A stretch of 64,000 nt of DNA from CAZMYM01 sp964620325 (lineage in GTDB: Bacteria > Bipolaricaulota > Bipolaricaulia > UBA7950 > UBA9294). Positions 44,063-52,712 of the stretch are shown piece after piece. Both the position numbers and the translations under genes were made by a program. Position 1 is the first letter of the stretch, and each line of letters begins with the position of its first letter. The stretch spans positions 17,809 through 81,808 of the forward strand of contig CAZUIM010000009.1 in assembly GCA_964620325.1 (NCBI GenBank). The letters run 5' to 3'. Below the pieces are notes generated by a model that did no database searches, was not told the DNA's origin, and was given only the letters and a program-made list of their open reading frames with translations.

Positions 44063-44181
44063 GACTCGACCTCCTGCCGGTCGGACCCAGTCACATCACG
44101 CCAAAGGCGGAAGGTCCCATACCACCCGTTGGCACGGGTCCTTCCTCGTCGCGCTGTGACGAACTGCGCGACACCGTCACT

Positions 44182-44499
44182 CTACAAGTCCATCAGCAAC
44201 TCGACCCCGATCGACGCAAGCCAACAGAGGAAGCTCCGCTCGATCGTCGCGTCGTAGAAGTGGAGAGCCTGGGGACCGTGGGCCGTCGTGTAGCGACCGA
44301 CGTACGCCATGATCTCATCCCAATCCTCCGACGGCATGCCATCCCGTATCTGCAATGCCTTGTCGACGCGCAACATGTCGAGAACCTTCTCGATCGTGAA
44401 CTCCTTCAGGTCGGCCGCTTGCTCGAAGGAGATATCGCGTCCCTCATCGAGGAGGCTCAGCACCCCTTGGACGAACTTCCGTGCCGAACTGCGGTACAT
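44182..44499 (-). CDS. Hypothetical protein, 105 aa
   Basis: AAGGAG lies 6 bases before ATG 44499. The product is helical and charged: RKFVQGVLSLLDEGRDIS, LKEFTIEKVLDMLRVDK, a Trp in SEDWDEIMAYVG and a hydrophobic tail (FLCWLASIGVELLMDL). No family is recognised. It is the first gene of the leftward operon with the GGDEF-EAL protein, so a regulatory link to c-di-GMP is possible. Confidence 0.65.
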   Translation of the reverse strand: MYRSSARKFVQGVLSLLDEGRDISFEQAADLKEFTIEKVLDMLRVDKALQIRDGMPSEDWDEIMAYVGRYTTAHGPQALHFYDATIERSFLCWLASIGVELLMDL

Positions 44500-44799
44500 G
44501 CCGGTCTCCTTTGCAGTCTCTGCGTTGGCGCCAACGACATACTCTCCACGTCCTCCGTGTGCGTGGACAGGTCAGACTTCCCCGTTGGGATGGACAGAGA
44601 TCGCATCCTCATCGTCGACCGACCACCTCGTGCGATGACTACGGAAACCTTCGGATCTCGATGAGGTCGCCCCTGCAGCTCGCGCGATGATACAATCGAG
44701 CATCGATCACCTAGATACGAGGACAACGAAAGGGCTAGGGCGCCCAACGACGAGGAGCAATCTCTGTCGCACTGCCGAGACATGCGGTGCGGGAAAGAT
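44500..44799. other. Intergenic region between divergent signalling operon and riboswitch
   Basis: No gene is supported here. It holds a perfect 12-base palindrome GTTGGCGCCAAC (44524-44535), a possible operator for the leftward operon, and a rightward -10-like TACAAT (44691-44696) without a clear -35. The latter may start the riboswitch transcript. Confidence 0.4.
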
Positions 44800-44802
44800 C
44801 GG

Positions 44803-44925
44803 TTCACGGGCTGTGAAAGGCAAACCCCTCGCGAGAGTGGGACGCAAAGCCACAGACCTCCGCGGACTCGTAGGCGCTTCGCACAAACGACGCGGGTCCC
44901 TGGAAGGCGGCTGGGCTGCCAACCT
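44803..44925 (+). ncRNA. c-di-GMP-I (GEMM) riboswitch
   Basis: The conserved core is recognisable: GGCAAACC (44819-44826), a GNRA loop GCGA, then GTGGGACGCAAAGCC (44837-44851). A long P3 arm follows, closing with the receptor-like GGCGGCTGGGCTGCC (44906-44920). These match the GEMM aptamer consensus (known from Vibrio Vc2 RNA). The aptamer ends about 26 bases before the ATG of the adhesin gene at 44951, whose ribosome site GGGAGGGAG lies between, and there is no terminator. Control is therefore probably at translation start. Confidence 0.9.
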
Positions 44926-44950
44926 CAAGAAGATCGTTTGGGAGGGAGAC

Positions 44951-47900
44951 ATGTTGGGAGGCAGCGAACGAATGCCCACCGAGCGGGTGATTCGCCGGAA
45001 TCTACGAAGACTGGCGGCTCTCGCGTTGAGCCTCGTCGTGCTCTCTTCGCTCTCCGGCGTCGGACAGAGCTGGCCGCGCTGCAACACCGGATGCACCGCG
45101 AAGGACGTCGAACTGATCGGTGTGACCGCCGAGATCCTCGGATCGTGCAGCGCGGGAGGACCCGTCGAGGCGATGCTCTGGGCGTCCCTTCATTTCAATC
45201 GAAATCGAACGTACTGCGTCAGATTCGTCGCCGACGTCTACGTCGACGGGAGACTCGCGGTGAAGGATCTGATCAGCGAGGCGTTCAACGTCCACTCCAA
45301 GGGAACGTACCCCGACGTGTATCTTGGAACGGTCTCCCTCACCTGCGGAAGCTCCTTGACCCTCGAGAACATCACCGTGATGTGGTCGGTCGACAACAAG
45401 CTCGACCCCGTGTCGAGGTGCCAGGACGGTACGTGCGCCGATTACGGGCCGGCGTCGAAGTGCACCGGCGATCAACTCACCCGTTATCCGGTGTCGATGC
45501 CGCTCGAGGCGTTCGACGACGAAGAAGTGACGGACGAAGAGACGGCTGTCACCACAGCCGTCCTGTCGAACGACCTCCTCGGCCTGCCGCCGACGTCGAT
45601 CATCCGCGTCACTGACGGAGCACATGGACGGACGGAACAGAACGCCGATGGAACGATCACTTACACCCCCGACCGAGATTTCGACGGACTCGACGCCTAC
45701 TCGTACACCATTCAGGACAGTGACGGCCGGACCGATTCGGCGACGGTTTCGATCGCGATCCTCCCGATCAACGATCCACCGATTGCGGAGGATGACGCCG
45801 CAACGACCGACGAGAACGACTTCGTCAACATCGATCTCACGGCCAACGACACCGATCCCGACGGGTCGATCGATCCGACGACCGTGACGATCGTTGACTT
45901 TCCGAGGGAGGGGACCCTCGATGTCGATCCCGGAACCGGCGTCGCCACCTACACGCCCGACCCCGGATACTGCGGAAGCGATCGGTTCACCTATGAGGTG
46001 TCCAACTTCGACGGCGCCGTCTCCGCCGAAGCGATGGTGACGATCGACGTGGTCTGTAACCTTCCTCCGCGCGCCGAAGACGACGCCGCATCGACGGACG
46101 AGAACACGTCGATCGGAGTCAACGTCCTGGCCAACGACGAAGACGGCGACGGGGCGATCGACGCCGCATCCATCACCATCACGACGCCGACACGGATTGG
46201 CGAACTGAGCGTTCATGCGACATCGGGCGTGGTTACGTACACCCCCAATCCCGGCGCCTGCGGACTCGACAGCTTCCGCTACACGGTCGTCGACGACGAC
46301 GGAGCGACCTCGAACGAAGCGGCGGTGACGATCGACGTAATGTGCGATGATCCGCCGCTCGCCATCGACGACGCGTCAACGACCAACGAGGACACCCCAC
46401 TGGCGATCCCCGTTCTCTCGAACGACAGCGATCCGGACGAAGACCGTCTGACGATTCAGTCGGTGACCCAGCCGAGCCACGGGGCGGCCGTCCCGAGCGC
46501 GACGAGCATCGTCTATACGCCGTCCCCGAACTACGCCGGGACCGACTCGTTCACGTACACCGTCTCCGACGGACACGGGGGGACCGATACCGCCACCGTC
46601 ACCCTGACCGTTCTGGCCGTAAACGACCCGCCAATCGCCCAGAACGACAACCGAACGACCGTCAAGAACTCTCCGATCGCGGTCGACGTCCTGGCGAACG
46701 ACGAAGATCCGGACGGAGATCCGCTCGCCATCCAATCGGTCACCCACGCGACGAACGGGACCGTCGCCAACCGCGGATCCTCGATTCTCTACACGCCGTA
46801 TCCCCAGTTCAGCGGGATCGACTCCTTCTCCTATACGGTGACCGACGGCCAAGGTGGCAGCGACACGGCCCGGGTGACGATCACTGTCGTAGCGTTCAAC
46901 GACCGACCGATCGCTCAGGACGACGCGGCGTCGACCGATGAGGGGAGACTCGTCACCATTTCCGTTCTCGAGAACGACAGCGATCCGGACGGAGATTTCC
47001 TTCTCGTGGAGACGTTCACTCAGCCTGCGAACGGGTCGGTCCTCAACACGAGGACGAGCGTCTCCTACATCCCGAACGATGGCTTCCAGGGGACCGATAC
47101 GTTCTCCTACACCGTCTCCGACGGGAACGGAGGGACCGACTCAGCGACCGTCACCGTGTCCGTCGCCGCGGTCAACGATCCGCCGATCGCCCGCGACGAC
47201 ACGGCGAGCACGGACGAAGGCGCCGCAGTGATCGTGCCCGTCTTACTGAATGACGAGGACTCGGACGGCGATTCACTCATCGTCCGGTCGATCGCAGGCG
47301 CGGAGCACGGAACGGTCGTCAACCTCGGAACGGAAATCGAGTACAGCCCGGACTCCGGATTCAACGGGGTTGACCGGTTCGTCTATACCATCTCCGACGG
47401 GAACGGCGGCGGCGACGCGGCGACCGTCTTCGTTGCCGTCGCGGGAGTCAACGATCCTCCGGTCGCGCAGGACGACAGCGGAACGACCGAGCAGAACGGA
47501 ACGATCTCCATTCCAGTACTGGCAAACGACGAAGACCCAGACGGCGATTCCATCTCCATCGCATCGACGTCCCTCCCGGAGCACGGAACCGTGCGGATCG
47601 ACGGCGGCACACTCGTCTACACGCCGGATCCGGATTACATCGGAACCGACAGACTCACGTACAGGATCTCGGACGGCCGGGGAGCCTTCGATGAAGCGAC
47701 CGTCACCGTCGGCATTCTCGCGGGCGGTCGCGGTGGTGCGACAGACGCCGCCTCGTGCGAAGGGCGAGTGATCATCAGTGAGATCGCCTGGGCGGGAACG
47801 TCGGCCGACCCGCGTGACGAGTGGATCGAGCTGCGCAACCTCGGGACGTCTCCCGTCGATCTGAGCGGGTGGACGCTCCGTTGGCGGCCGACCCATCCGA

Positions 47901-48742
47901 CAACGTCCGAGGATCAGATCTGGAAGACGATCGAACTGGCCGGTCTCCTCGAGGGGGCCGAGACGGCGGCCTGTGGCGTGTTAGCGACGACGGAGAGCCC
48001 TTCGATTCGCATCGAAGAGCGATCGTCCGGCGGGCTCGTTTGGACGATCGCCGGGCAGTCGAGCCGACAGGAGCCCGGGTACTACACGCTCGAGCGGAGG
48101 ACCGACGACACAATCACCGATCGCAAAGCTGACTTCGTCTACGATGAGACGACGCCACTTCGACTCGAGCTCTCAGACGGCGGCGACATCGTGATGCTGA
48201 TCGACGAATCGGGCGAGGTCGTCGACACCGCAAACGCATCGAACCTCGGACGGTTCGGATGGGTCGCAGGGAGCGCAACGACCTTCGGGACGATGGAGCG
48301 AATCGACCCGCTCCGTCCGGATGTGTCGACGAATTGGCACACGAACCTCGGGATCGTCGCGGGAGGAGAAGACGCCTTCGGACGCCCGTTGCGCGCGACC
48401 CCCGCAGGCCAGAACTCACCCGTTCTGGATTGGATTACAGAGCACACGGAGATCGATCCGATGGCCGTGAAGCGAGGAGAGACGCCTCAGCTTCGGTTCG
48501 CTCTATCGAGGCAAGACCGGCGAGAGACCGGTTGGCCCTGGATCCACGTCACCCGGCCCGGCTTCGCCGGCCAGGGCGGAGCGATCGATCCGACCCGGCT
48601 CTCGTTCGCCGGCCAGCACGAAGGTACGGACGAGTACGTCCTCGACATCGGTACCGGAGACCTGTCCCTCGGCGCGTACTCGTTCCTGATCATCTACGGG
48701 GAAGGGAAGGGTCTCCTCCTGCCGATCCTCGTGACCCCGTAG
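44951..48742 (+). CDS. Large exported cadherin-like repeat adhesin with lamin-tail domain, 1,263 aa
   Basis: ATG 44951 has GGGAGGGAG upstream. A signal peptide (about 20-45) is followed by an N-terminal domain of about 140 residues with six or more cysteines. Eight tandem Ig/cadherin-like repeats of about 85-95 residues come next, each with the pattern VLANDEDPDGD ... YTPDPDYIGTD ... YTVSDGxGGTDxATVT. These acidic motifs are calcium-binding in RTX/cadherin-type adhesins. Next is a lamin-tail-like domain (VIISEIAWAGTSADPRDEWI, LSGWTLRW) and a terminal beta domain. No anchor or sorting motif is seen at the C-terminus. The upstream GEMM riboswitch implies control by c-di-GMP, as for known biofilm adhesins. 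Confidence 0.9.
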   Translation: MLGGSERMPTERVIRRNLRRLAALALSLVVLSSLSGVGQSWPRCNTGCTAKDVELIGVTAEILGSCSAGGPVEAMLWASLHFNRNRTYCVRFVADVYVDGRLAVKDLISEAFNVHSKGTYPDVYLGTVSLTCGSSLTLENITVMWSVDNKLDPVSRCQDGTCADYGPASKCTGDQLTRYPVSMPLEAFDDEEVTDEETAVTTAVLSNDLLGLPPTSIIRVTDGAHGRTEQNADGTITYTPDRDFDGLDAYSYTIQDSDGRTDSATVSIAILPINDPPIAEDDAATTDENDFVNIDLTANDTDPDGSIDPTTVTIVDFPREGTLDVDPGTGVATYTPDPGYCGSDRFTYEVSNFDGAVSAEAMVTIDVVCNLPPRAEDDAASTDENTSIGVNVLANDEDGDGAIDAASITITTPTRIGELSVHATSGVVTYTPNPGACGLDSFRYTVVDDDGATSNEAAVTIDVMCDDPPLAIDDASTTNEDTPLAIPVLSNDSDPDEDRLTIQSVTQPSHGAAVPSATSIVYTPSPNYAGTDSFTYTVSDGHGGTDTATVTLTVLAVNDPPIAQNDNRTTVKNSPIAVDVLANDEDPDGDPLAIQSVTHATNGTVANRGSSILYTPYPQFSGIDSFSYTVTDGQGGSDTARVTITVVAFNDRPIAQDDAASTDEGRLVTISVLENDSDPDGDFLLVETFTQPANGSVLNTRTSVSYIPNDGFQGTDTFSYTVSDGNGGTDSATVTVSVAAVNDPPIARDDTASTDEGAAVIVPVLLNDEDSDGDSLIVRSIAGAEHGTVVNLGTEIEYSPDSGFNGVDRFVYTISDGNGGGDAATVFVAVAGVNDPPVAQDDSGTTEQNGTISIPVLANDEDPDGDSISIASTSLPEHGTVRIDGGTLVYTPDPDYIGTDRLTYRISDGRGAFDEATVTVGILAGGRGGATDAASCEGRVIISEIAWAGTSADPRDEWIELRNLGTSPVDLSGWTLRWRPTHPTTSEDQIWKTIELAGLLEGAETAACGVLATTESPSIRIEERSSGGLVWTIAGQSSRQEPGYYTLERRTDDTITDRKADFVYDETTPLRLELSDGGDIVMLIDESGEVVDTANASNLGRFGWVAGSATTFGTMERIDPLRPDVSTNWHTNLGIVAGGEDAFGRPLRATPAGQNSPVLDWITEHTEIDPMAVKRGETPQLRFALSRQDRRETGWPWIHVTRPGFAGQGGAIDPTRLSFAGQHEGTDEYVLDIGTGDLSLGAYSFLIIYGEGKGLLLPILVTP

Positions 48743-48866
48743 CAGCGACGTACGCTGCAGGCGCCGGGAACGGGCCGCGTCCGACTCTCGTCCAAGAGGA
48801 GGCACCGGCTTCCGACGCTCTTCGGACTCCGCTCGCACGGCCGATCGGGCGGCGACTCGACTCGGG

Positions 48867-49448
48867 TCACCGCGCGCTCGAGGAGCAACAACCGACGCCG
48901 AACGACAGGAGAGCGATTCGCACCACGTTCTTCACCCAGTAGCTCCCGGCCGATTCGACCCCGTACTCCTCGTTCCCGACGTCCCCGTCCTCCGGCAGAA
49001 TCGCAATCCGGAACCCATCGTCCCACGTCGGCACCGAAACGCCGTCGAGAGCGTAAGCGAGGACGACCGGGAAGTCCGGATCCTCGAGGCGTGTCCGATC
49101 GATCGTCACCTCGTAGCCGTCCTCTGCAACGACGTACGCAATCTCGTAGTCTCTTCCCCGACCGATCAATTCGATCAGGAGAACGCCCGTGTAGATTCCT
49201 TCGTCCCGCCAGTTTCCGTACTGGTTCTGGTACACCCCGTGCCGAGTTATCGACGGCATTCGCTCGATTGACTCAAGGCTGACCGATCGTGTGTGCCCCT
49301 CGACGTCGATGATCGTGATGGACGGACTGCACGGACCGGTCGCGATCTGAACGATGGCCACGAGGACCATCGCCACAATCGCTAGAAGCCACGCCACGAG
49401 ATAGATCTTCCGAATCCGTCCACCTCGAGAATTGCGCTCTACGGCCAT
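48867..49448 (-). CDS. Membrane-anchored sulfite-oxidase-fold (molybdopterin-binding-like) protein, 193 aa
   Basis: GGAGG lies 5 bases before ATG 49448, inside the end of the EcfT gene. One membrane helix (YLVAWLLAIVAMVLVAIVQI) precedes a domain with the oxidoreductase molybdopterin-binding pattern. The elements are VSLESIERMP, GIYTGVLLIELIG, VVAEDGYEVTIDR, PVVLAYALDGVSVP, FRIAILPED and SYWVKNVVRI. The usual Mo-ligand cysteine before the W/Y-T-G segment is absent, so enzymatic activity is doubtful and binding is more likely. It is the last gene of the six-gene ECF operon. Confidence 0.8.
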   Translation of the reverse strand: MAVERNSRGGRIRKIYLVAWLLAIVAMVLVAIVQIATGPCSPSITIIDVEGHTRSVSLESIERMPSITRHGVYQNQYGNWRDEGIYTGVLLIELIGRGRDYEIAYVVAEDGYEVTIDRTRLEDPDFPVVLAYALDGVSVPTWDDGFRIAILPEDGDVGNEEYGVESAGSYWVKNVVRIALLSFGVGCCSSSAR

Positions 49449-50212
49449 GCATACCTCCATGCGATCCAGACGACGGCAATCAACCCGCCGCAACCGAAGG
49501 CGGCCGCCCAATCTCCCCTCGTCCACGAGATAGGCGACGCGTTCGTCCGAGTTCGGTGAAGACCGAAGGCCCTCCCTTTCATCGACATCGTGATCGAATC
49601 GACCCGCATCAGTCCTGCGACCAGAACCGGGACGAACGTGAAGCGAACCGCCCGACGGATTCCGGACAGACTTCGAACAGAGGTTCGGATCCCTCGGATC
49701 CGCTGCGCTTCCCGAACCGTTCTCAGCTCGGACCGGAAGAACGGAACGAACCGGAGGGCCAGGATTGGAACGTACCCGTACCGATAGGAAACTCCAGTGC
49801 GCAAGATGATCCCGGCGAGCCGATCCGGATCAGTGACGGTCACGAAAAGGAAGCTCGACGACAGGATGACGAGAAATCGCAGGGCCATCTCGGCCCCCGA
49901 CCGAAGACCCTCGACCGTGATCGGCAGGCCGATCGTGAACACGATCGCCCCTTCACGGATCGAGAGAACCTGCGCGACGAACAAGATCGCTGCGAAGGCC
50001 AGAACGAAGCGAAGGCTTCCGAGGAAGGTCAGCGGAGACGCATCGGAGATCGCCCCGAGCGCGAAGATCAGGCCGAGGGTTCCCGTCTTGAGTGCGATCC
50101 CCGTCGGCGCGAGGCCCACGGTGAGCAACGCTGCGAGCAACAGAAGGTTCCCGATCGGGCCGACCGTGTGGAGGCCTGCCGTCCCGGCCCGATATCCCGC
50201 CCCACGAATCAC
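49439..50212 (-). CDS. ECF transporter transmembrane component EcfT
   Basis: The 257-residue CbiQ/EcfT family protein has about six hydrophobic segments and the two cytoplasmic coupling helices with A-x-G/R-G motifs (REAQRIRGIR near 165, MSMKGRAFGLH near 215). It links the ATPase to the S-component. GTG 50212 overlaps the ATPase stop (GTGA), and its own end overlaps the next gene by 10 bases. Confidence 0.9.
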   Translation of the reverse strand: MIRGAGYRAGTAGLHTVGPIGNLLLLAALLTVGLAPTGIALKTGTLGLIFALGAISDASPLTFLGSLRFVLAFAAILFVAQVLSIREGAIVFTIGLPITVEGLRSGAEMALRFLVILSSSFLFVTVTDPDRLAGIILRTGVSYRYGYVPILALRFVPFFRSELRTVREAQRIRGIRTSVRSLSGIRRAVRFTFVPVLVAGLMRVDSITMSMKGRAFGLHRTRTNASPISWTRGDWAAAFGCGGLIAVVWIAWRYAWP

Positions 50213-51672
50213 TCGAGATCTCCGAACTCAGGGTTGTCCCAGTACTCGGGTGTGAACGCCCGTTTCCCGAGATCGCGCAATGCGGAAAAGACCTCGTTCG
50301 GGGCACCGTTCAACGCCGACCGTCCCAAGAAGAGAATTCGATCGCAGAGGCCTTCGAGGAGGGGGACGTCGTGCGAAACGAGGACGATCGCCGCCCCTCG
50401 GTCCCGGGCCGCCGTCAGTCGACCGATCATCCACGCGACGTTTCGCCGATCTTGCCCAATGAACGGCTCATCGAGAAGAAGAAGGTCTGGAGTCGTCCGG
50501 AGGGCCGTTTCCACGGTCAGTCTACGCTGTTCGCCGAGGCTGAGCGAAAGGGGAGGAACGTCGTCATACCCTTTCAGGTGCGATGCTTCGAGGAGATCGG
50601 CACGCGCCGCGTCGTCGAGTGGCCCGTCGATCTCCAATTCCCGCCGAACCGTCCGTTCGAAGATCTGCTGGTGCGGATGCTGGAAGACCATCCCGATCCG
50701 AAGGTCACGGGGACGCTCGACCAAACCCTCCTGGGGGATTTCCAATCCGGCCAATAGCCGGAGGAGCGTCGTTTTCCCTCCACCGTTCGGTCCGATCACT
50801 CCGACGATCTCTCCCGAGATCGCTTCGAAGGAGAGCCGCTCGATCACCGGCACGGCTCCATATCCGAAGGACACATCGTGCAGAGCGATCGATCGAACGA
50901 CCTCGCAGCGTTCCCTGCGCGATGATCGATCCCACCTCGACCGGAGACCCAGCTCGACGAGATCTGCATGGTGGCGCGTCGACCGTCGCAGCACAATCCG
51001 ACCTTCATCCATCACCCAGAGCCGCGGCTCGAGCGGAAGGAGCGGTGCCAGTCGATGCTCCACGACGACGAGCGAACGCCCCTCCTCTCGGAGGCGTCCG
51101 AGTGTGTCGAAGATCATCTTCGCTCCTTCCGGATCGAGGTTCGCCGTCGGCTCGTCGAGCAAGAGAACCTCCGGCCTCATCGCCAAGATCGAGGCAATCG
51201 CCAGCCGTTGCTTCTCCCCGCCGGAGAGGGTGGTGGTGTCACGATCGGCGAGGTCTTCGATCCCGACGACGTGCAATGCCCGACCGACTCGTGCGTTCAC
51301 CTCGCCGATCGGAAGGCGGAGATTCTCCGGACCGAAGGCGACCTCCTGCCGAACACGGAGGGTGCAAACCTGGGCGTCCGGATCCTGCTGAACGAGTCCT
51401 ACCCTAGGGGACAGATGAGCTGGATCTCCGGACAGGATCGATCTCCCGTCGATTCGAACGTCCCCCGAAACCTCGGCGTGTAGGAGCGACGGGACGAACC
51501 CGGCCAGCGTACGGCAGAGGGTCGTCTTACCACATCCGGATGGACCGGCGATCGCGATTACCTCGCCCGGCTCGATTCGCTCGGACACCTCGTCGACGGC
51601 CGGACGATCACGATCGGGAAACCGGACCGAAAGACGATCGAGATCGACCGACACGCCCCTATTCGACGACAA
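50209..51672 (-). CDS. ECF transporter ATP-binding protein, two ATPase domains fused
   Basis: The 487-residue protein combines what are usually two genes (EcfA and EcfA'). Domain 1 has Walker A GPSGCGKTTL, Q-loop GLVQQDPDAQVCT, signature LSGGEKQRLAIA, Walker B VLLLDEPTANLDP and His in VVEHRL. Domain 2 has GPNGGGKTTLL, GMVFQHPHQQIFE, LSLGEQRRLTVE, LLLLDEPFIGQD and LVSHD. The Q-D/H-P after the Q-loop is the ECF mark. It probably starts at TTG 51672, overlapping the S-component gene; GTG 51654 is an alternative. Confidence 0.92.
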   Translation of the reverse strand: MSSNRGVSVDLDRLSVRFPDRDRPAVDEVSERIEPGEVIAIAGPSGCGKTTLCRTLAGFVPSLLHAEVSGDVRIDGRSILSGDPAHLSPRVGLVQQDPDAQVCTLRVRQEVAFGPENLRLPIGEVNARVGRALHVVGIEDLADRDTTTLSGGEKQRLAIASILAMRPEVLLLDEPTANLDPEGAKMIFDTLGRLREEGRSLVVVEHRLAPLLPLEPRLWVMDEGRIVLRRSTRHHADLVELGLRSRWDRSSRRERCEVVRSIALHDVSFGYGAVPVIERLSFEAISGEIVGVIGPNGGGKTTLLRLLAGLEIPQEGLVERPRDLRIGMVFQHPHQQIFERTVRRELEIDGPLDDAARADLLEASHLKGYDDVPPLSLSLGEQRRLTVETALRTTPDLLLLDEPFIGQDRRNVAWMIGRLTAARDRGAAIVLVSHDVPLLEGLCDRILFLGRSALNGAPNEVFSALRDLGKRAFTPEYWDNPEFGDLE

Positions 51673-52705
51673 GGCGCGTCACCCGTCTCACCCAGTGGCT
51701 ACCATCGTACGCAGCGGCGACGAGGCGGAGCCGATCCCCTTCGAGGATCAGAAGGAGTTCCTCGTCATCCATGACGCGGTCGAGGTCGAACCGGACCTCG
51801 TAGCCGTCGTCGGCGATGACCCGAAGGCCGGTCGCGTCCGGCCGGGGGTCGGTTCGTGCGAGGATCTCGTATACAAGGACGCCCGTGTACTCGGCCGGCG
51901 GAACGTACGTGACGCTTCCGATCATCTCGGCGGTCACCGTCGTCGACTCCCCGTCCCACTCCCCGAACGCGAAGGTGTACGGATTCTTCACCAAACCGGC
52001 GATTCTTGCGCTTCCGGGATCGGCGAACGGCTCGTAGACCGCGACGTAGTAGTAGACGCCCCCGGCGAGGATTGCCCCCACGATGAGCACGGTCGCCGCA
52101 TGCTTCCGCCAAGGGATTCGTCGTTTGGTCGCTTTCCCTTCGTCGCTCCGAATCAACCTCGACGAGGCAAGGAGTCGCCGCAGATCCCACGTTAGATACC
52201 CGCCGAAGGTCGCGCCGGAAACGAGCGACAACCCGGCCATCAACAGCACGAATCCGAACGAGACGCCGGAGAAGTAGATCGCCTGGAAGACGAAGACGTT
52301 CGACGCCGAGGCGACGGCGCCGACGACCATCGTCAGCCCGAGGCTCGACCGCCGCGAAACGCCCATACCGAGGTCGATGAGGAGCCCCTCGACGAGCGAG
52401 ACGATGACGATGATTACACCGTGCGTCCCGCCGGAGAGGAACTCGACAAATCCTTTGGTCAGCCCGGTCAATGATCCCGATCCGAACCGGCCGATGATGC
52501 TTCGCGCCAGCAGAGGCCAAACGATGTGCAATCCGGCAATCAGCTGACCGGCTCCGAAAGGGACCCCGAACAGGCGATTGATCAGGTTGCCGATGTATCC
52601 GACGTACGTCGAGAGAACGCCGCCGACAGCGGCGAGGAGAGCGACGAGAACCAGATCGCGCAGCCCCAGCCTCGATCGGTTCCCACCGCCCTCGCTGGTG
52701 ATCAT
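51659..52705 (-). CDS. ECF S-component fused to a sulfite-oxidase-fold domain
   Basis: The 348-residue chimera begins with about 185 residues of substrate-binding membrane component, six hydrophobic segments starting LRDLVLVALLAAVGGVLSTY, with LVEGLLIDLGMG. It looks closest to the YkoE/ABC_cobalt-type S-components. After a basic linker and another helix (AATVLIVGAILAGGVYYYVA), the extracytoplasmic tail is a molybdopterin-binding-like domain. That tail shows AEYTGVLVYEIL, LRVIADDGYEVRFDLDRV, LRLVAAAYDGSHWVRRV. The known S-component relatives carry thiamin precursors or cobalt; the ligand here is open. I know of no described fusion of this kind. Confidence 0.8.
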   Translation of the reverse strand: MITSEGGGNRSRLGLRDLVLVALLAAVGGVLSTYVGYIGNLINRLFGVPFGAGQLIAGLHIVWPLLARSIIGRFGSGSLTGLTKGFVEFLSGGTHGVIIVIVSLVEGLLIDLGMGVSRRSSLGLTMVVGAVASASNVFVFQAIYFSGVSFGFVLLMAGLSLVSGATFGGYLTWDLRRLLASSRLIRSDEGKATKRRIPWRKHAATVLIVGAILAGGVYYYVAVYEPFADPGSARIAGLVKNPYTFAFGEWDGESTTVTAEMIGSVTYVPPAEYTGVLVYEILARTDPRPDATGLRVIADDGYEVRFDLDRVMDDEELLLILEGDRLRLVAAAYDGSHWVRRVTRLVVE

Positions 52706-52712
52706 CCCCGCA

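Noticed and set aside
44062..44181. Second riboswitch upstream of the GGDEF-EAL gene
   Set aside because: A nested hairpin (GGAAGG/CCTTCC with CCCGT/ACGGG) is present, but no GEMM or c-di-GMP-II core motif.
42251..44257. 668-codon plus-strand frame opposite the GGDEF-EAL gene
   Set aside because: The minus strand carries intact PAS, GGDEF and EAL motifs; the plus frame has none and is a shadow.
49556..51391. 611-codon plus-strand frame opposite EcfT and the ECF ATPase
   Set aside because: It has Arg/Ser-rich low-complexity translation with no motif; the opposite strand has complete Walker and signature motifs.
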